From Acanthococcus lagerstroemiae (Eukaryota > Arthropoda > Insecta > Hemiptera > Eriococcidae): a DNA stretch of 64,000 bases. Both the position numbers and the translations under genes were made by a program. Numbering within the stretch: the first letter of the stretch is position 1; every line of letters begins with the position of its first letter. Of the stretch, positions 35,501 to 43,363 are shown piece by piece. Under the pieces are notes generated by a model, which worked only from the letters and a program-made list of their open reading frames with translations, ran no database searches and had not been told where the DNA came from. The stretch covers positions 689,001 to 753,000 of the forward strand of contig JAJSSI010000010.1 in assembly GCA_031841125.1 (NCBI GenBank). The letters run 5' to 3'.

Positions 35501-37172
35501 TATGTTAAAAGCACTGGAAAATAAGGGAATTGAAAGTGGGTTTATTAAAGTCATATACAGAATTACTATGCAAATTCGAGTGCAAGAGCTAGCCTTAAAA
35601 GCAAAGGGAGGGAATTCAAAATTGGGAGTGGAGTTCAACAAGGGGATACCTTGTCGCCAAACCTCTTCAACTGCATTATGGAAGATGTATTTCGCAATCT
35701 GAAGTGGAATAGAAGGGGACTAAAAATAAATGGAGAATTTCGAAGTAATTTAAGGTACGCAAACTATATTATCTTATTTACAGAAAATAGTAAGGAGTTG
35801 AAGAAAATGGCAGAAAAGCTATTGAGAGAATGCAAAAAAGCTGGCCTCAAACTGAATGGTAGCAAATCAAAAATAATCGGAAGAGTGGAAAGAAAAAATC
35901 TAATAATCGATGGGCAAGAAAGAGATAGAGAGGTAACAGAATCGAATATCTGTGGGGCAGATTATTAGTTTCGAAGAAAGAGATAAAGGAATTATGAGGC
36001 GTATTAAAAAGGGGTGGAACAACCTCTGGGCATTAAAATGTATTTTTTGCCGGAATTTCAACACCTTCCTCAAAATGGAAACACTAAATAGCTCAACGGT
36101 ACCAGCCCTCAAGTATGGAGATGGAGTACAAACCTGGTAGTTTGATATTTACATAAGGTGTATCTCTGTGTAATGATAATAGGTGCATCCTCATAGAGGT
36201 CAACTTTTTTCCCTATATACATAAAATAAATTCTATGTTTCTATAGTGCAAATTAACCTATATTTCATTAACCCCGGGGGTGGGCCCCCTAGTGTACTAT
36301 ATAAAATTGACTGTGTTTTCGGCCTTATGCCACCCGCGTAGATAGAAAGAGATTCGCGAACGAGCCGAAGGGAGAGGAGCGAACGCACGTCACTTACGCA
36401 AATTTTGAAACGTCGGCGACTGTGTACCTACTTAATAATTATGTTAACGTCAGTTTAAATTTACCTTCTCACGGATATTTTTTTCTGTATCATCTTTTCT
36501 TGCGATCTGTGTTTCTGGAACGTCTTTTAGAGCGTTTTCGTCATTTTGTGGAACTTGTACGTTCTGAAGTAGTACAATATCCTCGGAAGAAATTAGTCTT
36601 TCACTCTGCAAAAAGAACGTAATTTTTATACAGTACCTGTTTTCACAAGTTGTCAATAATGAGCAATTAAGCATAAATACTCACTGATGTTAAATTATTT
36701 TCAGTTTCTCGTATAATAGGATAATAATTTGTCGTTGCTGTTTCACAATTCATGAAAGCTGACATTTTGTCCGAAAAGGATATTTGAGGTGCAGCCACTC
36801 CCAACTCCACAGCAGCTTCCTCCATCGTGTAATCATCATCGTCGTAATCATTACTCTGGTTAGAAGATAATTTCAATTTGAACGAAAAGAAAGTTGACAA
36901 ATTAACATTATAGTACAGACATACCGAGTTTCCACTTTCAGAATTAGGAACATCTGAGTAATTACTACCATCGTTAGAATACTCCTTCACGCTATCTTCG
37001 TCGTTGCCTTCTAGGCAGTTACGTATATGTGCTGTCAATAAAACGTAAAGTACATTACTACCTTTTTCGAGACTCTCGTATACTCGTATTATTTCATCAG
37101 TGAATGATTTTTATTTTACTTACCAAGGGTAGCCAATTGAACGATTCGTTTGGCTCTTCCACCAGCCCTCAT
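26529..37172 (-). CDS. Tyrosine-recombinase (Crypton-like) gene, nine exons, 913 aa
   Basis: Exons 37172-37124, 37031-36925, 36855-36685, 36605-36465, 29404-27729, 27433-27270, 27105-26995, 26919-26797 and 26728-26529 join with matching phases and GT/AG borders into 914 codons with stop. Exons 1-4 give a short basic start (MRAGGRAKRIVQLATLG) and an acidic, low-complexity region. Exon 5 starts with a zinc-finger-like CKFCNDEIVSKHFARH. It then holds the recombinase core: first arginine in AIIHNRKRAGDLHYLE (about residue 549), TTRLRKQVAIVTQLLSL (about 677), the histidine of KFMGHTKRTHDD (about 705) and the tyrosine of DDFYK (about 714). Exons 6-9 add an acidic linker and a tail, RKRWDAVQKALVLEHFKVHI to CKRIRTLVVN. 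Such enzymes join DNA through a tyrosine-DNA bond. Intron 4 is 7 kb and full of LINE, satellite and MITE sequence. It is the only integrase-like gene of the large element and looks intact. Confidence 0.8.
29504..29960. mobile_element. hAT-type MITE in intron 4 of the recombinase gene
   Basis: Ends are inverted: left CACAGTGGTCGGAAATGAAA, right (minus) CACAGTGGTCGGAAATCGAA, continuing with TTCTAGCRCGACATA. CAGTGG starts are usual in hAT elements. Flanks CGACGACA (29,496) and CGACGAGG (29,961) match at 6 of 8 bases, consistent with an aged 8-bp target duplication. An internal pair of CCCGGACTCAGCRCCTCTTT copies is present. No transposase is encoded. Confidence 0.75.
29969..30305. other. Intronic, no feature recognised
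   Basis: Between the hAT-type MITE and the first LINE fragment, inside the long intron of the recombinase gene. No motif seen. Confidence 0.35.
30306..30656 (+). repeat. 177-bp tandem duplication within the LINE
   Basis: The segment starting ATTCATCAATTTTAATAAGG at 30,306 recurs at 30,483 with few changes. The offset of 177 bp is 59 codons, so it keeps frame. Confidence 0.85.
30306..31560 (+). pseudogene. LINE reverse-transcriptase 3' half with an internal duplication
   Basis: Plus-strand frames give the catalytic block NNLRFADDIVLIGKNSKE (FADD intact), then EYKYLGQTVSFKNI and HGAQMWPIARRHLKKLKVMQ. It ends with RARGRPMLRWRDDFKELG and DRDIWREMVETYALKW, the usual C-terminus of animal endonuclease-type LINEs. 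Upstream, a 177-bp segment with the motif FNKAFD region is duplicated in tandem (30,306 and 30,483). Several stops and frame changes show it is dead. The 5' half is missing. A TTATTA-rich tail follows at 31,560-31,605. In element life RT copies its own RNA at a nicked target. Confidence 0.8.
31606..31979. other. No gene recognised
   Basis: Short spacer between the LINE tail and the satellite array. No motif seen. Confidence 0.35.
31980..34430. repeat. Diverged satellite array, unit about 100-115 bp
   Basis: Some twenty degenerate copies of a unit with the order GGGGTGGACCCCCACCC, AACTCCGAAAATC, AATTCTCGATTTTTCGGCC, TTTTTGGTGACC, TTATTTTTTC and a TTTTGTGGATC end. Copies start roughly every 80-130 bp, for example near 32,010, 32,188, 32,483, 32,596, 32,706, 33,003, 33,112, 33,543 and 34,257. 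It lies in intron 4 of the recombinase gene between two LINE pieces. Open frames across it are artefacts. Confidence 0.85.
34435..36140 (+). pseudogene. Second LINE reverse-transcriptase copy, catalytic site mutated
   Basis: The same LINE type as at 30,306, in the same orientation but covering an earlier part. It has a charged N-terminal stretch, RT block APGPDGITNEMLKRFGD, ENYRPICLTSNIFKA, GFHEAVDSVDHKYMLKAL, then NLFNCIMEDVFRNLKWNRRG and SNLRYANYIILFTENSKE. The catalytic pair that should read ADD is ANY. It ends near VPALKYGDGVQTW, without the C-terminal region kept in the other copy. Many stops and frameshifts. Lying either side of the satellite, the two pieces have 3'-half then 5'-half order. 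Confidence 0.8.
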
Positions 37173-38078
37173 GTCGATTAGAAATACAAAATATCAAAAG
37201 AACACGAATTTTTTTTAATAATTTCAAGTCTTTCGCTTCATTCGCATCTACAGTACTAACGTATCAGGCTACTGGCACCGAATGTATTTCGACAATGGTC
37301 AAACCGAACAAACTCCGGATATGAGTCACAACTCATATCAGTAGTTTGAATATTCATAATCGCTAATTTTTTATGTAGCTCTGGAACGTGTCTACTTGGC
37401 ATATTTTTGAACATCTTGTGGTACGTGTAAATCAGCTGTTCACAGCACGTCAGAAGTTGACGATTTATTTCGCACTCATTTAGTGGGTCAATTTCATCCC
37501 CCTATCCTAAGGCAGGATGACCGCAGGTCTTCAAGACCATAATGAAAAAGGAATTCTCTCGCGCATTCCAGCAGTTGTACTCTCAGTGCTGTGTTGTGAA
37601 GGAGGGAGACCTTATTGAATCGTAAAAAAAATGAAAGTAAATTTCCTGTACAAATTGTCGCCTCTAGAAAATTATTCCGGGAATTTCGCGATCTAATGGT
37701 GTAGTCTAGCAAACATATAGAACGTACAGTTGAAATTAATTCTCTGATTATGAATCAATGATGTCAGAAATAATTTTATTGAATCGGTACATCAGGCAAG
37801 GTTCATATACAGTACATACTGTAGTTGAAATGACAAAGTTAAATGAGTAAAATTAGGATGCCAGGGGAAAGATTTTGCATGTTATCAATTTACTCGTTCG
37901 TTTAATTCCCATAACCATTTTTTTTTTTTTTTTTTTTTTGTAGAAAATAAAGAAGACATTGATATTGCCAATAAAGATTTATTTTAAAATATTCAGAACC
38001 AATTTTTTTACATACAGTATAATAATCGCGTAATGAAAACGGAATTAATGCATTTTTTTTTTTTACAACATCCAAAAT
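37173..38078. other. No gene recognised; poly-T tract
   Basis: Between the recombinase start and the 3' end of the MSV199-type gene. A T run sits at about 37,918-37,939. The small open frame at 37,494-37,712 has no motif I know. Confidence 0.45.
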
Positions 38079-39170
38079 TCACAATACATTAGCATTATCA
38101 TTAGCTAGCCTATGCGCTGCGTTTTCTTCCGTCAAAATCGTTTCAATCATTCCTACAATAGTTTCTTCACGAATTTCCGCTCGATGTTCTTCAGGTACAC
38201 GAATTATGTTTCCACGAGCGTACCAAGTGAGTCGACGACACCTTCTTTTCAGAGTATTACCTACGTCCACGGCATGTGAAACATTGTCCCAAACTCGTAC
38301 TTGAATCATGGAGCGGTTGTACAATCTTCTTTCAGCATCTCGCCATGCCTCTCTTTGACGACGCATCAAGTACCATTCACCATCTAGCGCGGTTCTATAC
38401 AGTCCCAATCGGTGAACTTTAGAGGGGTTGATAGGTGCTGGTACGACATTGGGGGCTATGTCTCTCCGTAAACGCTTGATATTATTTTCTATTTGTGTAC
38501 TTAAACGACGACTTCTTTCTTCGGCGCGTCGCTCCCTTTCTTCTGCTCTTGTGCGTTCTTCTTCAGCTTTACGACGCTCTTCTTCGGCTCGACGTTCCCT
38601 TTCATCACCATCTTCTTTTACCGTCAGAACGAGAGATTTTAATTCGTTTACTGAACCAATTAATTGATAGTTCTGTTGTCGTAACAATTCTGCACTATGC
38701 TTTTCGTAAAATTTTTCGTATTCACAATATTTCACCACTATCATTTTCATGAGCGAAAATAATTCGCGTAATTCTCTAACCTTCTCCGTTCTCATTTGCA
38801 TCATTATACCTTCAAAATCAATAGCATCCAGAACGTAATATTTTTTTCTACAATCTTTTCCATCTGTAATTTCTTCATATTGAATGTGCGGATTTTTAGC
38901 TAATAATTTGGTAATTAATGTCTTCTTTAAATAATACCGAGAACCACTATAGCCTAGCCAATTGAGTAATTCTTCATTAACAATAACTTTCTTATCCAGT
39001 TGAATTTTCCAAAAAAATCTGTTCCTTCTGTCATTGTCAATATCCACGCCGAATCTCGCGCAAACTTCATTGACTGTTATTTTAACAATATTATTATTAC
39101 ACGACCAAGTAGAAACATCGGAGTCACGAACCGCAACACATTTAGATGAAAACATCTCGACGGCGGTCAC
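38079..39170 (-). CDS. MSV199/DUF3627-type virus-like gene, single exon, 363 aa
   Basis: An unbroken, intronless frame. Residues about 52-95 (FFWKIQLDKKVIVNEELLNW, LGYSG, then KTLITKLLAKNPHIQYEEI) and the following FEGIMMQMRTEKVRELRELF resemble the MSV199 domain, known from entomopoxviruses and other insect large DNA viruses. A charged coiled coil of EERRKAEEERTRAEE type follows. The C-terminal part (YLMRRQREAWRDAERRL, IQVRVWDNVSHAVDVGNTLK) resembles DUF3627, which often follows MSV199. The role of these proteins is not established. A TATA box stands just upstream. An intronless, intact frame among decayed repeats suggests recent acquisition or selection. It may be cargo of the large element or an old viral insertion. 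Confidence 0.65.
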   Translation of the reverse strand: MTAVEMFSSKCVAVRDSDVSTWSCNNNIVKITVNEVCARFGVDIDNDRRNRFFWKIQLDKKVIVNEELLNWLGYSGSRYYLKKTLITKLLAKNPHIQYEEITDGKDCRKKYYVLDAIDFEGIMMQMRTEKVRELRELFSLMKMIVVKYCEYEKFYEKHSAELLRQQNYQLIGSVNELKSLVLTVKEDGDERERRAEEERRKAEEERTRAEERERRAEERSRRLSTQIENNIKRLRRDIAPNVVPAPINPSKVHRLGLYRTALDGEWYLMRRQREAWRDAERRLYNRSMIQVRVWDNVSHAVDVGNTLKRRCRRLTWYARGNIIRVPEEHRAEIREETIVGMIETILTEENAAHRLANDNANVL

Positions 39171-39204
39171 TTCACATGTGCAGTGATCACTGTCTCAGTT
39201 CACC

Positions 39205-39212
39205 TATTTATA
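39205..39212 (-). promoter_or_regulatory. TATA box of the MSV199-type gene
   Basis: TATAAATA on the minus strand, 35-42 bp before the ATG at 39,170. That would put a start site near 39,181 and give a leader of about 10 nt if this ATG is used. A second in-frame ATG lies five codons later. Confidence 0.5.
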
Positions 39213-39299
39213 CCCGTCACCTGAACGATTACTACGTGTAGTTAGTTGTTTTCGCACAATAACGTGGGCAACAATTTGAAAGATATGTGCAGGAATATG

Positions 39300-39340
39300 G
39301 TACGCCGGAGGAAACATAATACGCCGGAGGAAACATAATA
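39300..39340. repeat. Direct repeat of about 20 bp
   Basis: ACGCCGGAGGAAACATAAT occurs twice in tandem upstream of the MSV199-type gene. Confidence 0.85.
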
Positions 39341-40179
39341 CGTGTTGCTGAAGATGACTTTGTGTCGTTTGTATTCTCAATGTGTCTCCCTTGCGATGTC
39401 TCTCCCTCCCTCTTGCAACATTGAAGATGAAAGTGCGGAGTAATGTGCCACGCAAACTAATAGGTAACAGTTTGTACAGACACTAAGGCAAAAATAAAAT
39501 CAAAATAAAAGAATGGAAGATTAAAATACTGCGTCTACCCGTGGACAAAGATCAAGTGTAATAATTGGTCCCGTATCAATTCGATAAAATTGTATTTATT
39601 TTGTAGTTCACAGAATGTTAAATGCGATACGTAGTTCTTGTACTCAAGAGCTCAAAGGTCATAGTTCTAGCAATATTGTAAACCATGACGTATTCTAATA
39701 CCCGTTGAACATTTTTACATCGGTAAAACAGCGGTACGCGTGAGCGAGTGCCCACGAACTAATACAAAAGCAAATAATCTATAAATACAGTAAGAATTTT
39801 ATAGGTGTAATGGAACTCATAGAGGTAAGATGTTGGTATCATCTCCGAAATACCTTCATCATCATAAGAGAGTGCAAAAACTGAAGTGCCAACGAAATAC
39901 CGACAAGCTGCGTCGGTTAACTGGTTTTATTACACCCATTATACCGACATGTCGTGTAATAAGATTTTCACCTACTTTACCAACATTTTACGGATCAGAA
40001 CATGAGGGTTTTGTTGGGATCGCCAACTTATCACCGATTCCTTTAAGTCCTCGCGTGTAACCGTTTTCTGTGCGCATTCAAATTTGTATTTTTCAGTTAT
40101 TTGTTGATTCTGTTCTATCACTGTTGTTGATTGCTGCTGTGTTGTATTATTGTGAATTTTTCTAAGTGATACAAATTCA

Positions 40180-40314
40180 ATGAAAATGGATGGTACCAGT
40201 ACTGATGCAGGATCAAGCAGCAGGAAACGCCAATATTATTTACCTGGCAGAGGTTGTGTTTCGAAAGGCACCTATTATCGCCATCGGAACACTGGATTTT
40301 CAAATATGCCTGAG
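40180..40314 (+). pseudogene. Orphan first exon of a Tnp2-type transposase
   Basis: Forty-five codons from ATG to a GTAGGT donor, phase 0. GSSSRKRQYYLPGRGCVSKG and TYYRH parallel SDNRKKARYTIGSTSVSRAT and LYRRA of exon 1 in the 12-kb element, which also ends in phase 0. No later transposase exon follows. Confidence 0.65.
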
Positions 40315-40639
40315 GTAGGTAATGAATTCACATATAGTTTTCCAAATACATAATGACACCTTGATATAATTCATACCTTTATTCATGTATAATAGGTACG
40401 TCTATAGGCTAACAACATAAGTTTACACTTATCGAGAAGAACTCTGTTTTTAGTACATAATTTCATTCTAAGCAGCAAACGTATTCTGGGTCTCAGTTTG
40501 AAAGGGTACTTCTGGGATCCTCTCAGAATATTCAGGAGTTATAATCGAAAAAGAACGTCCGACTTCCGGACTTCTTGTGCATCTCGTAACTTATATTCCA
40601 CATACCTAGTATAGTACTATTTTATGTCCCAGTCCTAGT

Positions 40640-41710
40640 CCCAGTTCGTGTTTGGGGAAATAATAGATGCTCTGAAAAATAAATGAAGTGGTAATCCCTG
40701 AAGAGGAGAATTCGGTCCTATATAGTTAAAGGGGGAAAAAAGTAGTAGGCTTTTAAAAAGGAAGTGATTCGGTGAATCTTCTGCGAGGAAAAGTGTAATG
40801 TTTAGACCCTCTAAAAGAGAAATGAAGTCGTAAACCCACGAGGTGAGAATTAAGTCATATACTATAACCTGAGAGAAAAATGAAGTTGTAAGCTTCCAAA
40901 TTCTCTGAAAGGAAATCAAGAGTAGTAGAACTTTTGGAAGAAAAATAGTGGTAAAGCTATTTGAGAGAAACGGAGTCGTAAATCTGCCCAGAAAAAATGA
41001 AGGGGGTAGACCTTCTGACAGGTAAAGGTGGATATTTTGAGACGAATATGCGCTAGTAGAGCTTTTGAGAATGGAAGAAATGGGTAAACCTATTGGGGAG
41101 GAATTAAGTCGATACCTGCTGAGAAAAACAAAGCGGGGAACCATAATGGGACAAATCATAGATCTTTTGAAAATGAAATGAAATGGCAGATCTTCTAGGA
41201 GAGAAAATCAAACTACCAGGTGTCTTGAGAGAAACGAAATGGTAGATCTTCTGAGAAGGGAATGAAACTGAAAATCTTCTGGAAAAGGAATGTAGTGCTG
41301 GACCTACACAGCAGAATTTCGGAAGAATGATGTGGCAAACTTTGTGACGGAGAATTGGTGCGAGGGAATGTCTGTGAAATAAATTGTAGAACTTCTGATA
41401 AAGAAATGAAGTGGTGAACTTTCGAAAATAGGAAGAAATGATAGGTCTTATGAGTCAAAAGTGAAGTGAGAAGTTCTGAGGGAGAAAAAAGATAGTGAGT
41501 GGGAGGACCATGATGAGGTGGCCGGCCAGGGTAATGTAGGAGGTCGTGATAGGAGAGAGCTGTGGTTGCAGAGACCACCTTGGAGTGTGAAGGCAGTCAT
41601 GGTGGTGGAGGGAGTTCTGATGAGCAGCATTGATGAGGCTAGGGCAGGGGTTTGGTTAGGTAGAAGAGGTCAAGAAGGTATTAGCAAGCCTCTATTGAGG
41701 AACAAAGAGG
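40640..41710. repeat. Purine-rich degenerate tandem repeat
   Basis: The plus strand is rich in A and G and repeats variants of GAGGAAATGAAGTGGTAGACC and CTTCTGAGAG about every 35-45 bp, for example near 40,675, 40,820, 41,170, 41,225 and 41,400. It replaces the lost coding interior of the 3.5-kb element. Confidence 0.7.
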
Positions 41711-41814
41711 ACTGACACAAAGACTGAGTAATAGGTGGAGTGGCGGGGTGCGTAGTGCCGAGTTAGGCTGGCACAAGCGAAGTGAATGAGGGCGGTGGTT
41801 AGGCCACGAAGCTG

Positions 41815-41835
41815 CTAGGGGGCGAAGCCCCCTAG
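41815..41835. other. Perfect 8-bp hairpin ending CTAG, Helitron-like 3' end
   Basis: CTAGGGGG, loop CGAAG, then CCCCCTAG followed by T. A GC-rich hairpin with a CTRR end next to T is how many Helitrons finish. A 5' TC end was not identified, so the call is tentative. Confidence 0.35.
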
Positions 41836-42083
41836 TATTTATAAAAAAGGCTTGAAGATAACCTCTATATAATTGAATGTAGGATTTTCATACCAATTTT
41901 ATGAACAAGGAGACAGGAGTGTTGAGGTAGTAACTATAGGCTTGAGCCAGATCCCTGGCGGATTGTGTTTAATTCTTCTTGCTATTGTTGCTTAGTTTTG
42001 AATATCAGAGTAGGTGCATTGATTTTAATTGGGCAAGTGTATTTCGGTGATAGAAGAAATGACAAAAATAATATTGAGACCAG

Positions 42084-42174
42084 CGGCGGCCCGAGCTGAG
42101 AACGCCAATGGCTAAGGCTCTGTGCTCATAACAGAGTGGCTTGAGCCACAGAAACACACCCTCGGGCCGCCACT
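42084..42174 (+). other. 91-bp tRNA-like insertion flanked by a 12-bp direct repeat
   Basis: TATTGAGACCAG occurs at both 42,072-42,083 and 42,175-42,186, so the block between is an insertion with a target duplication. It starts with GGCGGCCCGAG and ends with its exact complement CTCGGGCCGCC (11-bp stem). Inside are hairpins CTCTGT-GCTCATA-ACAGAG and GTGGC-TTGA-GCCAC and a small GCC-AAT-GGC. The layout is cloverleaf-like, with a Met-type CTCATAA loop sequence, but the usual B box is absent. It is not a normal tRNA gene. It may be a minimal SINE or retroposed small RNA. Confidence 0.6.
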
Positions 42175-42480
42175 TATTGAGACCAGTGTTGGAAAGTGAA
42201 CCACGAGATGTAGGTGTCAAAATAGAGTATAGCAAAGAGATGCCATAAGTGGTGGAAATAATTTCAGACGATTTTTTTATGCGCGACTGAGGTTTTACTA
42301 TAGTGAAATTCCAAAACCTGTTCGTCCTCACACTTCCATAATTCGATTTCACTACAAGATCCCCGCGAATGAAAATAAACGGGAATTGAAGAAGAAAACG
42401 ACGTACATAATTTTATACAAATCTCATTTTTGAATGAAACCGAGACTAATATGTATTTATCTGAACTGATTTCTTCGCAG

Positions 42481-42777
42481 AGTTGGCATCGTCCATTTTG
42501 GAAAGCCACAGAGACGCACTTCACATCATTCACGAGTGGGTGAAGAATACCCACGGAACACGCGTGAGGTACCATAGTAAAAGCAGTAAGAAATCCAGCA
42601 CCCCCCCCCCCCAAAATACCAACTCAAAAGAAAGTTTTGAGAAATCCAGAACTGTCATCAGCAGTACGACAAATGTCAACTGTTCAGGAACAGGAACCGG
42701 GGACATCGGGGACATGGCAGCCAGCAGAAAATACAGCTGCAGGGGCTCGAAGAACGCTAAATTACGACCAGTATTAA
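42481..42777 (+). pseudogene. Orphan last exon of a DUF4806-type transposon gene
   Basis: Follows a TTCTTCGCAG acceptor and enters in the same phase as the last exon at 8,302-7,992. ALHIIHEWVKNTHGTRVRYH parallels KALFREWVKTRNQVRTRYSK. After a run of about 14 C (42,599-42,613) the frame must change to reach ARRTLNYDQY and TAA, which parallels HRRTLGYNEY of the 12-kb element. The C run thus marks a likely length frameshift. Confidence 0.7.
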
Positions 42778-43363
42778 GTATAGTTATTATAAATAAATAT
42801 ATACACTAATTAATCGTAACATTCATTTCTCATATCTGCGTTAGATATCAGTATATTGTATGCGCATACCCATGCGTAGTATGTATGTGGAATCTGAGTG
42901 AAAAGTGAGTAAAATGTTGGTAAAATGTCGGTGTAATGTTAGCAACCGCACACTTGTAAAATATCGGTGAAATGTTGGTAAAGACGTATGGGTAAAACAG
43001 CGGCAAAATATCAGTGACCCATCTACAACACCGACATTATTGTGGGCACTACATCCGAATCACCGACTTACTACTCCGTGGTATATCGGTAACATCTGCG
43101 TAGGAGCGGTTCCAAAACGTGCGCACCGCCGAATTTGAACATTGTTTTCATATGTGTAATCACCAGAATACCTACGAGAAACGTTGGCGATGCCAACGTT
43201 TTTTACGCCTTTTGTCGGTGAAATGTTCTACGGGTATGCTTGTTGAGAAGAAATCATAATACGCGTACGTTTCTGTTGAACGTAAATTTTTGTTTGCTCA
43301 TAATTCTCATTTGCGAAGTATTTACTTACGTATTTCCTTCGTACCATTCACGTACTGCTCGCC

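Larger units (their letters stand above)
39701..43234 (+). mobile_element. 3.5-kb deletion derivative of a Tnp2/DUF4806 transposon
   Basis: Left end CCCGTTGAACATTTTTAC and right end (minus) CCCGTAGAACATTTCACC are inverted copies. Both are flanked by TA (39,699-39,700 and 43,235-43,236), again a 2-bp duplication with CCC ends like the 12-kb element. Subterminal words TCGGTGAAATGTT, TCGGTAAAA and CACCGA cluster at 39,713-40,040 and 42,900-43,225. The only coding remnants are a first exon like that of the transposase (40,180-40,314) and a last exon like that of the DUF4806-type gene (42,481-42,777). They are in the same order and phase as in the 12-kb element. Everything between was lost or replaced. 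Confidence 0.85.

Noticed and set aside
38428..38752. Plus-strand frames within 38.4-38.8 kb
   Set aside because: Complement of the coiled-coil part of the MSV199-type gene.
42084..42174. A functional Met tRNA gene
   Set aside because: Anticodon-loop-like sequence is present, but the closing stem is 11 bp, there is no B box, and the T and D arms are abnormal.
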